A stretch of DNA of 64,000 bases, taken from positions 628,501 through 692,500 of the forward strand of contig JAXIVH010000031.1 of NCBI GenBank assembly GCA_036785325.1, written 5' to 3'. The position numbers were made by a program, and so were the translations under genes. The DNA comes from Urophycis tenuis. Taxonomy: Eukaryota; Chordata; Actinopteri; Gadiformes; Phycidae. The stretch's first letter is position 1. Every line of letters starts with the position of its first letter. This document shows, in pieces, positions 42,293-52,255 of the stretch. Below the pieces are notes generated by a model, which saw only the letters and a program-made list of their open reading frames with translations, ran no database searches and had not been told where the DNA came from.

Positions 42293-44190
42293 ATGAGCGC
42301 ATCTCATAGATGGTCCTATGGATCGGACTATCTCACGAGTACTGGCGATAGTACCGTGAAAGTGCCCCATCCGTCTACGCTAACGGAATGGGTTGACGAC
42401 ATGAAATTGTGGCCAGAAGTTAACTATGTCGATATTGTAAACTACTTCGTTCTTAGTGAGGGTGTTGATGGGGAGACACTAGAAATTACAAGAGCACAGA
42501 GGCTTACAATTATCTACATAGCAACAAGATAGGGAAAATACTGTGTTCAAAATACAGTGAGTTTATTTACCTTAAGGCTGAGGTCGAGCCCAGTCAGAGC
42601 GTCAATAAGCCTAAACAAATAGCTTGGGTAATGACGAGGCCGATTGGCATCATTGAAACCGTCGGCTGTTCGTGCATTGCAGGACTAGGAAAGTCGTGTA
42701 GCCATGCAGCAGCTGTCATTTGGAAGGTAGGTATTCACAACTTTCCCGACAATTTGACAAAACTGAATTGGAGTGAAACTACAAAAGAGAAGAGAAAACG
42801 GAAAATACACTTGAGTATATAGTATTTTTTTTTTAAAAAGTCTTTTTAGCACACACAACTTATTTGGGCAGAACAATCTTGTTGCACATTAAATCTGTAA
42901 ATTATTGAAAACAATAAACATACCTCTTACAAAAATACAGCTGAACTGAAGGTTTTTTTTCTAAGTACAGTGCAGTACAATGTAATGTCCGTGTCTGGAA
43001 TATTACATTTCTACAGTAGGCCTACTGTAGTGTGCAATGCAGTTAATGTACAAACAGGTAATCAACAACATTATATCGTTATGGCTGATTCAGGTCCAGA
43101 ATGCCATTTCTAGTGGAAAGACAGGGCTTGCATGTATGGAATGAAGGGACATCCAAGAACCTTCAGCCCAAGCATCTGAGCCAGATACATTTTAGGCACC
43201 ACAAGGCAGTGGATGATTATGAGGGAGAGACTAGGGCAGTTGGCTCTCAGCTCACAAACACACCGCAGTATCAGTCCCACAAAGACTTTAGAGAGAGTGT
43301 GGACACATCTCAAACAAAGCCTCTATTTCTTCTAAAGAATACACTACTAGAAAGGTGTTACAGTGCCACTCCATCAGCAGAACAGCAGGACAGTTCACAG
43401 GGACCATCAATGATTTAACATTTTTGTCACATCAAAATCATGACAGTGATCTGAGTTTTGTGAAATGCCCGACATTCTACCAGGCATTCTACCAGGCATT
43501 CTACTTAATATGGATGACAAACAAGCTGATACACTAGAACTTGAGACGAGGAGGCAGAGTGTGGCACAGTTCTAGGAAACTTAGAATTACAGCCAGTTCA
43601 GCAAAGAAGGTGCCTGTTCGTGCAGGCACAAATAGTGAAAAGTTTTTGTGTGAGCACTTTTACCCCAGCTTCCGTGGTAACTACGCCACTAATTATGGGA
43701 AAGACAAGGAAGAAACAGCTTGCAACCAACTGAGAGAACAGGGAATAAGCATAACACACACAGGCACAGTTGTATGTGGCGCAGAGCCATGGTTATCAGC
43801 AAGTCCGGATGGAATCATCAACTCCTGTGAGCTCTTAGAGATTAAATGCCCTGTCCCAAATAAAAATCACCAGACACTCAGTGAACTGTTATCTCAGAGA
43901 TTCAGTGATTTTAAGATAGTGGATGGAAAACTTGAGGTTCAGAAAACTGGTAGCCGAGGCTATTACATGCAAGTCCAACTAGGAATGTTTGCACAGGTCT
44001 CAAGACAGCCAGACTGATGATCTGGACACCAGATGAGAGTTTGGTATTTAATGTACCATTCGATGAGCTGTTTGTCACAGAACAGGTGAAGCGGTTGAGA
44101 GCGTTTTACTTCTCATCCATGCTCCCTCAACTTGTTGATGAATTTGCTGCGGGCGGCTTAAGTTTGATGGGAGGTACACTGAAATTGTGA
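42293..44190 (+). pseudogene. SWIM zinc finger - YqaJ-like nuclease gene, frameshifted
   Basis: Exon 1 is 42293-42726 (donor AAG|GTAGGT): PHPSTLTEWVDDMKLWPEVN, a frame change near 42478, then a SWIM finger CSC..CSH at about 42667-42705. Exon 2 starts at about 43094 after TTCAG, reads KNLQPKHLSQIHF, and after lesions near 43130 and 43420-43540 enters the YqaJ-type nuclease domain: RKLRITASSAKKVP, LSASPDGII (catalytic Asp), ELLEIKCPVPNK (Glu-x-Lys) and YYMQVQLGMF. A last frame change near 43989 leads to the stop at about 44190. The partner nuclease's job in transposition is unproven. A 12-bp unit repeats three times at 43472-43505, within the damaged stretch. Confidence 0.8.
42732..42749 (+). 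repeat. Internal copy of the element's terminal repeat
   Basis: TATTCACAACTTTCCCGA lies six bases inside the first intron of the YqaJ gene. It matches the outer left end (TATCCACAACTTTCCCGA) at 17 of 18 positions and, like it, follows TA. No inverse partner was seen in the intron. Confidence 0.75.
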
Positions 44191-44451
44191 GGAAAGTGTA
44201 AAGAAAGACAAATGTGACCAAGGGCCATTGTTAGTGCCCACTGTTGAAAATAATTCAATATACAGCAGTGAAATGTAAATTCATGTTTATTACAATGCAC
44301 TTAATCAAATGTTTTCTGACAATGTCTGACATGGACAACATATCAACAATTACAAATATTATATACAAATATTAAATGTGTTTTCATTACTTCTACATTA
44401 CAATTCTTGAGTTTATCTGAAGCTGCACTGAACTCTTCCCCATGTAGTGAC

Positions 44452-45473
44452 CTACTGCTCGCCATCACGAATAAGATCACCCCGCAAATTCACAAGGGCA
44501 GAACATATACGTAGAATTTTGTCTACTTTTGGGACCAGGGAAATAGGCACTACTTGTGATAAGATTTTAAACACCTTTAGGTGTCTGATGGCCCTTTCCA
44601 CGTGTATTCTAACGTTTGCAATTCTTCTAGTGGAAGTGACCTGTTCCTCAGTAAGTTGTGCACCTTTTTTTGTGAATGAGGGTATGACTAGGTGAACTTT
44701 CCTTTCAAAGAGTATGTCTCTAATTGTAAATCCACGGTCTGCCATGACCTCATCACCCGGTTGTAAGTACTCCAGAATCCCAGAGTCCATAGTAATAAAC
44801 TTGTCACTACAGCGTCCACCATAAGCTGCAGAGATAAACATGATCAATCCACATGGAGCAATACTTACAAGGTACTTCACTGTATTATGGGAATAATAAT
44901 GGCTATAGGACTCTCCTCTTGAGTCTAGGTTTTTAGGTCTTTGTAATAGGGTCTCGCTACAATCCAAAATGCATGTTGTCTTGGGGTATTTAGTTTTAAA
45001 AGCTAGTGGCATAGTCGCCCGAATGGTTTTCCTAGGAAGCCAAGGGATGAGGTTTCTTGTAACTTCCTCCAATTTGTCAATCCAGTATGATATAATCTTA
45101 CTCGACAAGCTCTCTGATATGAAGAACCGTCTGCTCAGATCACCAATCATGAGGTTCAATCTTAATTTCATTAATGTTAACAGTACTTGGTCTCTTATAG
45201 ACATTTTAAAAGACCCAGCAAACTGTTCAAGCACTGAAACAAGAGTATTAAATGTTTCAAGTGGAATGCCAGTGTACAGTAATGAGTCCGAATCATTGAG
45301 TAGAATAGCATGTGCCACACTGCACTGTGTTGCTTGATGACGGACTTCTTTACTGTTGGTGGGCAGCTTCGCATAACCATGATGCAGTAAGGCAGGGTCT
45401 TCCCACTGGGTCTGTATAGAACACTTGGTCACACTCTTGATGGTTGTGTCAGAAGAGGCGTCCCCATTGCAAT
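44452..45473 (-). CDS. ISL2EU-like transposase exon 3 (HTH + DDE catalytic domain)
   Basis: Acceptor AACTTAG before 45473; stop at 44452-44454. The exon completes a codon left open by exon 2. Contents: a cysteine-containing linker, a helix-turn-helix region (RDQVLLTLMKLRLNLMIGDL; RFFISESLSSKI), then a DDE_4 fold with TTCILDCSE (first Asp, about 44962), GDEVMADRGF (second Asp, about 44735) and HVERAIRHLK (Glu, about 44595). All three catalytic acidic residues and the spacing look intact. The same family domestications in vertebrates include HARBI1-like genes, but its terminal repeats mark this one as a transposon gene. No frame lesion in 340 codons. Confidence 0.85.
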
Positions 45474-46038
45474 CTAAGTTGACAATGAAAATCAAATCAG
45501 GTTTCAGGCCTAATGCTGAGCTCTACTACTTCAGTAGCAGGTGGCAAGGTAAGTAATGTTATCTATAGCTATACCAACAACACTACTTACAATTTGATGT
45601 ATAGGTTTAGCCACCCCTGTTCATTACTAAGATTTCAGTTTATCATCTGTGCAGACACCAGGGACTAAGCAGTGACCAGAGGAAGCATCTACAGGCTATT
45701 GTCACTTTTGCACCAATTGTATTATTGTTATTACATTACATTGTTGAAGTTGATTCTATAAATGTACCTTAATATCTCAAATGTCACTATTTGTAAAAAA
45801 TATCCAAAGGAAGTCACTGCTTCAAAATCCCAGCAGATGATAAACTGAATTACCAGGGGGGGCAAAACCTTCATTTATGTAGGCCTATGTATTAACTTAA
45901 AACATATAAATAAAATATTGTATAGCCTACATCTAGACACTTAACTCAGTATTATCTCTGGTTAACCTACCAACATAATTTTGCATAATACAGGTTAGAA
46001 TCTACCTGAATAAAAAACAATGTATTAGGCTAACTTAC

Positions 46039-46122
46039 CATTTTCATGGGTTGTGGTTGTTTGCTGCTCATTCAAGAATGAAACCTCTGTGTCAGAGTGG
46101 AGGTGGGTGCATGCACTGTAAT
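46039..46122 (-). CDS. ISL2EU-like transposase exon 2
   Basis: 84 nt, acceptor TTTAAATAG, donor GTAAGTTAG. Joined in phase 1 on both sides it encodes a short linker (YSACTHLHSDTEVSFLNEQQ) between the THAP and DDE parts without a stop. Called from splice signals and frame continuity, so less certain than its neighbours. Confidence 0.7.
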
Positions 46123-47068
46123 CTATTTAAACAATTGAAACACAAACTGGGTAAGTAAAATTGATAACCCAGAGAATACAATCACAACACTGTTAGCCAA
46201 TTTAAGCGCCGCAGTGGGGCAACATTAGGCTACATTCCAGAGATGGGGGACTCGAGTCTAGTGACTTGACTCGAGTCAGACTTAAGTCGCCAGATTGAGG
46301 ACTTGTGACTTGCTTGATCAACAGTGAGAAAAGACTTGACTTGACTTGGACTTGCTACTCATGACTTGAGACTTGACTTAGACTTGCATGAAATGACTTG
46401 ACAAGTCATTGCTGTCTTGGTTAATTGGTGAATAATAATAATTATTATTATTTTCGATTGGATGTTTCCTGTTGCATGTGGGCGAACCTAGCAACCAGTA
46501 ATCGCTGGTAGGTGATGCACCCGCCCCCGCCCATCTTACAGTAGAGCGGCTGGGGTTTGAAAGATGGAAGGTGATAATAGTTCTGCTGCTGACACAGCCA
46601 GTGTTCCAAAAATTATTAAATTCGGATTCTAAAACTGTTAGCCCCAATGCTTGATTCTGATTGGCTGATAGGTGTACCTTATGAGACGATAAGGTACACC
46701 TGTCCCCATCCAACGCTGCTGCTGACCGCTTCACATATCACTCCGCGCATAGCAACGACGTGCATAGCAGAGCAGTAGTCGTTCCTAGTAATTCTGATTC
46801 TGCTGGTCCTAGTGAGTATTTATAATTATTCTTTAGCCTTATATCCCCTTCCTCTATTTGTTAGCCCTTTTGTGCAAAGGAGGGCTACATAAAAATTATG
46901 GTCCTTACACATCTGGCGCGAAGCAAAATTGCGGTGCGTTTTTGCGAAAAAATCGCCTGCGAATTTCTCGCGTCAAAAGTATTCACATAGGCAGCAATGC
47001 GATTTTGCGTCAATGCGAGATTTGTGCATGGAATGTGCGAAAACAATTCAGGCTCATTTATGAGTAAA

Positions 47069-47410
47069 ATGGACATGTCTAGCAGCAGCAGTAGCGACGA
47101 TGAGTTTGCCATGTTTCTTGCCGCACGTAAAAGGAGAAGGTTTTGGGTGCACCCTATTTTACAAACTCGGGAAATAGAGGGGGAGTACCATACTCTCGTT
47201 CAAGAGTTAAAACTCTATCACGGCCGGTTTCGGTCGTACTTCAGGATGACCGTCGGCCAATTTGAGGCGCTTTTGGATATGCCGGCATTACGACGACAAT
47301 GTTATCATTCACCAACTCGGCTAAGTTGGCAGTCACCGTTGATGCTGAGGTTTACTGAATGTACATATATAACCGATTATACGTACTGTCTTCGTAGCCC
47401 AGCTGGGTAG
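47069..47410 (+). pseudogene. Harbinger transposase N-terminus
   Basis: From MDMSSSSSSDDEFAMFLAAR: then KRRRFWVHPILQTREIEGEY, LVQELKLYHGRFRSYFRMTV and GQFEALLDM, the hallmark N-terminal region of fish Harbinger/HARBI1 proteins. The frame decays at about 47330 and no DDE residues follow. Confidence 0.8.
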
Positions 47411-47689
47411 ATTGCGTTTGCCACACGTTATCTTTCATTTCATTGTCTTTGTAGTTTTTATTCCTCTTATCATACAGTATTGGGTGGTGGGACACGCAAA
47501 CAATCAGTAAATCTGCCATTGTTGGTTGTGAGGTAAATCGGGGTATTGTGACATAACCTACATTGTGTGACATGGGTCAATTCCATGTAACATGATTGGA
47601 TGATGTGTTTTATCGCGCTTAAAAAATCGACCCTGTTGCGAGAAAAAAAATTGTCGCGTTTTCGCTGCGAAAAATCGCGTTTGGTGTGC

Positions 47690-48560
47690 ATAAGATAAGA
47701 TAAGATATTCCTTTATTAATCCCCCTTAGGATAAATTCACAGTGACCAGCAGTACAGGGGATAGATGTGCAGTAAGAGCCTGGCTAAAGTCAAACAATAA
47801 ACAATAAATTAAATTAAATTAAATACGAGCTCTTAAGTCAGGTCAGTGAGGAGTGAGAACCTATATGCATACGTGGTAAGCGTCCTTGATTGCTGTTTAT
47901 AGTGCAAAATGCAAAATAGATAGATAGTGCAAATATGCGGAAAGTGCAAGGTGCAAGATGTGCACATTTTTACAGGTATTCCAGGTACAACATATGAATA
48001 GACCTAGTATAACAACGGCTAGGAGACAGTCCAAGGTGTGTGGTGTGGTGTATGTGAATGTGAAGTTCAGTCCATTTGTCTGGTGGTGTTGGAGCTTCCT
48101 GAGCCTGATGGTTGGTGGGATGAAGGAGCGCCCAAGCACTATGAGGCACTTGGCTGAGTGAGCATGTGGCTGAACGTGTTCCTGAGTTGCTTCAGTTTGG
48201 CATAGAGAGGGTGAAAGGGTAGTTCCGGGTCGCCAGCAGCTTTCCCCTCGTCCTCCTCACTGTCGCCGCCTCCACACAGTCCAGCTTCATCCCCACTGCA
48301 GAGATCGCCTTCCTCCCCGGCTTGTACAGCTTACTGGCACCACCGCTCCCAATGCTTCCTCCCCAGCACACGGCAGTGAAGAAGGTGACACTGGCCACCG
48401 CAGACTGGTAGACCATCCGTAGCAGCCTGCTGCACACAATGAAAGATGACAGATGGACAGTGGTTATCAATGAGATGAACAGACCTAAGATGAAAATGGC
48501 TAGAAAACAGTCTGGGGTGTGTGGTGTGGTATACAAATCAATTATCTGGTGGTGCTGGCG
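47690..48560 (-). mobile_element. LINE 3'-end insertion within the Harbinger element
   Basis: The minus-strand 3' tail ends near ATAAGATAAGATAAG (47691-47706), with TTCCTTTATTAATCCCCCTTAGG beside it on the plus strand. Coding remnants on the minus strand read FFTAVCWGGSIGSGGASKLY, AISAVGMKLDCVE and LGRSFIPPTIRLRK, the C-terminus of a non-LTR RT protein. 50306-50765 is a second, shorter copy of the same tail. Confidence 0.7.
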
Positions 48561-48949
48561 CTTCCGAGACGTTGGGAGCGCCAGCAATATTTGCGCGAAT
48601 AAAACGCGTCTGGTGTGTAAGGACCTTTAGGCTGCAGTCTCTTAAAATTTTAAGACGGTTGTCTTCCAGCTTATTACATTTATATGACTTGACTTGAGTT
48701 GACTCGTCTCTAACAAAAATGACTTGGGACTTGCTTGAGACTTGACGGTTAAGACTTGAGACTTGCTTGAGACTTGCATATGTATGACTTACTCCCATCT
48801 CTGCTACATTCAGCAGTGGGGTAGCATTAGGCTACATTCAGGCTAAATAATATTTTTTGCAAAGAACAAACCATGTATTTTCTGCAACCGTTCATTATTT
48901 ATGCATGCCACCATGCGAACTAAAGATGTCACATGAACAAAATACTTAC

Positions 48950-49361
48950 GAGACTCTTCCTGTTCGAGCTGCACTTTAATGTTGCTGGTCGAAGCTGATG
49001 TCTGACTGTTAGCTTGTTCCTCCAAGTTATTGCACCTGTTGAGTTTCCGCCTCTTCTTAACTGGCTGCCGTTCATAACCAAGGAATAATTCCGGATTAGG
49101 GTTGAGCTCAGTTGGTTTCTGGTCGATGAAATGATAAGAACAGACATAAACTCTCTTTGGTGGATTTTTTAGCTTTAGGGCTGCTAACCATTCTCTTGAT
49201 TTTGTCTCGTCCTTCGGCATTGAGTGGAGTGCGTAGGGTGCTGGGCAACAGGTCAAGCGGGTCCGTTTATGTTCAAAACAGGTCCCGTTCATGAAATCCT
49301 TCAGTTTTTGCGTGTTGTTAGTGCACCCGATCACGGCACATGTTGAGCCACAAGGAGCCAT
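48950..49361 (-). CDS. ISL2EU-like transposase exon 1 (THAP domain)
   Basis: ATG at 49359-49361, donor TCTC|GTAAGTAT at 48949. The first 90 residues form a THAP zinc finger: CAVIGCTNN (first two Cys), then REWLAALKL (Trp), VCSYHF (Cys and His) and the late AVPxF-like position replaced by FLGYERQP. THAP domains bind the transposon ends in P-element and ISL2EU families. A basic patch KKRRKLNRC follows. 412 nt ending in phase 1, matching exon 2. The three exons total 1518 nt (505 residues plus stop). The ATG lies about 170 bases from the right terminal repeat, so the promoter would be within that repeat. Confidence 0.82.
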
Positions 49362-49533
49362 TGCTTAATTTGTCAGTATCGTTTTGTTTGTACCGCGAAT
49401 AGTACACATTGTTTGCTCGCTTCACCTGCTTAAGCATTAGGCTAAACCGGAACTTAGTTACAGGCATTTACCGGTAACAGGAAGTGTCGTGTGTCATGGC
49501 GACGCCCAATAGGACTCGCAGGAAAGTTGTGAA

Positions 49534-49700
49534 TATAAGGTGCCATTTTGGGTTCAGTTGGGTGAATGAGGTGGAGGGCATTTGCCATGTTGCTGGAGGA
49601 CAATAAAGACTCATCTGTGATACTCGACAATCCTGCCTTGGTATTCTTTAGCTGTTCTGTCCAGCTGCAATTGTGGTCAACCTAACAACGTCCTCTCTGG
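49534..49700 (+). repeat. LTR-like fragment with TATA and polyadenylation-type signals
   Basis: TATAAGG directly at the transposon junction, then GACAATAAAGACTCATCTG and an end at CAACCTAACA. This is the order of promoter, R region and 3' end in an LTR on the plus strand. The upstream half would lie left of 42136. The parent element was not identified. Confidence 0.5.
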
Positions 49701-50305
49701 GGAATGTGCAGAGCGGAGGCAGTGCTTGGCCTTCCTTTACTCTGTTGTGACGAAGGGACTGAAGCATTCCATTCCACAATAAGTGAAAGATGGGAGGGCT
49801 CCATGCATTATTCAGGTAAGTCGCTCATATGTTGACCCTCTGATGGTCTCCTAAGTCTTCACACACTAGCGAATGAATGAAGACACAGCTCGGTTATACC
49901 TGATCTCATTGGCCGTAAAGCCCTTGCCTTGGTGCTTGGTTTTTTCGTGATTGTGAGCTATTATTAGCTTTGTGACCTGATGCTCTTTGGGAATAACAAC
50001 GGGATGTTTAAGTGATTCTGAGAGAGATGAATGGCGGAGTCTTCCTCCCACCTTTATAACACCGTCTGTGTCAATAAAGACATCAAGCTGGTAGAGTTTG
50101 TTGTTTTCAGTTAATTGTTTTCCTTTATTTAACTGTTCAATTTCTTTCTCATATGATTGACTCTGCAGATCTCTGATTATGACACATTCTGCCCCCTTTC
50201 TGTTCATTTACTGTGGAGAGAGCTTTTGACTTGATTTGTTTAGCCCGTCTCACAAGGCGGGCCACTGCATGGCTATGCTCCATGACGAGAATTTGCACAA
50301 GCAAT

Positions 50306-50765
50306 AAAATAAGATATTCCTTTATTAATCTCAATCCTTTAATAAATTCAAGTTCAAATTCAATCCCCCTTAGGAGAAATTCACATTGACCAGCAGTACA
50401 GTAGGATAAAGGAGTGCAATAAAAAACCACAGTATAAACAATAGATTTACGTAAATTGAGATAAATTATATGAGAGCTCTTAGAATAAGATGCAATGAAA
50501 ACCTACTATATACATACATAGTAATCATCCTAATGAAGATGAACTGTGCAATTGGTAGATGAGTCTGACTGAGGTGTAAATATAAATATGCAGATGTGAA
50601 TTGTGCAAAGTAAATGTGCAAATGTAGTGTTTCACGGGTAATGTAAGAAGACATAAAATAACAATGGTTTAGGCAACAGTCCTGAGGTGTGGGGTGTGGT
50701 GTTCAGTCCATTATCAGGAGATGTTGGGGCTTTCGAGACTTTGGGAGCGGGTGGTTGAGGTGGTT
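50306..50765 (-). mobile_element. Second copy of the AGATATTCCTTTATTAA LINE tail
   Basis: Plus strand begins AATAAGATATTCCTTTATTA and keeps CCCCCTTAGGAGAAATTCAC and GACCAGCAGTACAG, parallel to 47697-47755. The GGTGTGTGGTGTGGT-like and TTTCGAGACTTTGGGAGCG segments near 50680-50750 parallel 48510-48590. It interrupts the BEL/Pao relic. Confidence 0.7.
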
Positions 50766-51420
50766 GAGATTTGCGAAGCTGAATGGTTACGATGTCTGCA
50801 AGGCAGAAGTTTGTAGTGTTTGATCTTTTCTGATCTCTGGATCTCCTATTGCCAGGTCTGGTATCACATTTTCTGTTGAGGGTACTTCTTTTAGTTTGTT
50901 TAGGAAGTTGAGATCTTCTCTCCTTGATGTCCTTGCAATCTAACTCTAGGGCACTGATCACATCAATTGGTGTAAATGGAGGGAGTTCCTTTACAGAGAC
51001 TTTGTAGCACAGGCTGGTGTTTATTCCGTCTAAGCTTGGTGCCGCGCAACCTACTAACACTCCATCCTAAATCCGTACAAATGGCGCAGGGCTTGTTGTT
51101 GTTCCCTGTTAATACCTGTCTGGGTGTCAGTACTCTGGGGCAGTTGTACCCAATCAAAAGCCCAACATCACAGGTGAGTACGGGTGGCACTTTATCAGCA
51201 ATTGATACTGAGTGGCTATATGATCGCGGTTTCCCGTAATGTAGTATTTTGTATATGCAGGGGGCAGGTCAATGTGGATGAAAGAGTTGTAACTCTCACT
51301 CCAAGTCCAGATACCATTTCACACTTCACAATCACGTTCTCTCCAAGCATAGTGGTAAGTTTCAGCTTCACTGGTTGGGTATTTGCTTGCAGCTCATTGC
51401 TTATCTTATTGACGATGAAT

Positions 51421-52111
51421 TAGTGATGGGTCGGTCGCGAATGAGAGCCGGATTAGAGCCGGCTCTTTGAAGTGAACGACAGGAGCCGGCTCGCAGTCGA
51501 GAGAGCCGGCTCCCGATCGAGAGCGATTTTTTTTTTTTTTTTTTAATTGTCGCGATTATTATTATTTTTTTTAATTGTCTTTTAAAGCCACATTGGTCAA
51601 CATGTGTGGCTGTGGCAGCGTCTATGTGACTACACTGAGCAGGAGAGGGGAGGGGTTACAGACACAAGCATTGGTCATCATGTGTGGCTGTGGCAGCGTC
51701 ATGTGACTACACTGAGCAGGAGGGGGGAGGGGAGGGGTTACAGACACAAGCACAGGAGGGAGAGAGACGAAAGCGAGAGGAGCGCAATAATTAATTTATA
51801 TTTTGTTGAGGGATGTTTAGTTGATTTTGTGTTTTTTCACAAGTTAAAATGGGTCTTTTTTTATTTAAAATGTATTTATGTATATGTTAAGTTATGTTAA
51901 GTTTATTAATAAAGCCATATACATACTATACACATGTTATATTTTATGTTTTTTTTACATTAGTTATTCATTTTACACATAATTTGGTAATAAATTAATT
52001 TAAGTAACAAAAAATCTGAGGAGCTACTTAGGAGCCGAAAGAGCCGGCTCTTTTTAGTGAGCTGAGCCAAAAGAGCCGGCTCTCCTCAAAGAGCCAGAAT
52101 TCCCATCACTA
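51421..52111. mobile_element. Non-autonomous hAT (AGAGCCGGCTC family), duplication CGATGAAT
   Basis: CGATGAAT is repeated exactly at 51413-51420 and 52112-52119. The ends TAGTGATGGG and CCCATCACTA are perfect inverses. AGAGCCGGCTC palindromes stand just inside both ends. The interior has an imperfect tandem duplication of about 95 bases (51600-51760: CATGTGTGGCTGTGGCAGCG twice) and no transposase. Confidence 0.88.
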
Positions 52112-52255
52112 CGATGAATGTGCTGACGCTTTGAGTGTCCAAATAATGCCAGATGTTCTTTGGATGGATCAGTGGCCAAGGACACCCATACAGGAACGAT
52201 CATGGATGTGCTGCATGATTGGCTCTCTTTGGTGACACTCAATGTCAACAACTAA

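Larger units (their letters stand above)
46899..48626. mobile_element. PIF/Harbinger element with 3-bp duplication TTA
   Basis: TTA flanks both sides (46896-46898, 48627-48629), the TWA target of Harbinger. The tips TGGTCCTTACACATCTGGCG and CGTCTGGTGTGTAAGGACCT are imperfect inverses. It encodes the start of a Harbinger transposase (47069-47380) but the DDE domain has been lost, partly replaced by an inserted LINE 3' end. Confidence 0.85.
46238..48803. mobile_element. hAT element with 8-bp duplication CTACATTC, inside transposase intron 1
   Basis: CTACATTC occurs exactly at 46230-46237 and 48804-48811. The element starts CAGAGATGGGGGACTCGAGT and ends GACTTACTCCCATCTCTG, with a ten-base perfect inverted tip. 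Both subterminal regions are full of GACTTG and TTGAGACTTG words, like 14738-16731. No hAT coding remains; most of its length is a nested Harbinger. It has not disturbed the host transposase splice sites. Confidence 0.88.
42136..49533. mobile_element. ISL2EU-like transposon: THAP-DDE transposase plus SWIM/YqaJ gene
   Basis: The left end reads TCCACAACTTTCCCG and the right end is its inverse CAGGAAAGTTGTGAA; a TA flanks each side (42134-42135, 49534-49535). Two convergent genes lie inside: a plus-strand SWIM finger/YqaJ nuclease gene and a minus-strand three-exon THAP-DDE_4 transposase. That gene pair is the known signature of ISL2EU-type (IS4EU) elements. The transposase frame is intact; the partner is frameshifted. 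A 2.6 kb hAT sits in transposase intron 1, inflating the element to 7.4 kb. Confidence 0.8.
49866..52255 (-). pseudogene. BEL/Pao pol relic (protease, integrase N-terminal region), split by two insertions
   Basis: Minus order from the right: ESQSCSTSMIVPVWVS and an Asp-containing protease start (52255-52112), a hAT insertion, then ISNELQANTQPVKLKL and CDVGLLIGYNCPRVLTPRQV (51415-51120), DVISALELDCKDI (about 50930), a LINE insertion, then ARLVRRAKQIKS and the integrase zinc region QLDVFIDTDGVIKVGGRLRH, LKHPVVIPKEHQVTKLI (50207-49866). RT and RNase H are absent. Frequent stops. Old and inactive. Confidence 0.7.

Noticed and set aside
42293..42726. Host SWIM-domain gene
   Set aside because: It lies inside matched transposon ends together with a YqaJ domain and a THAP transposase, the ISL2EU layout.
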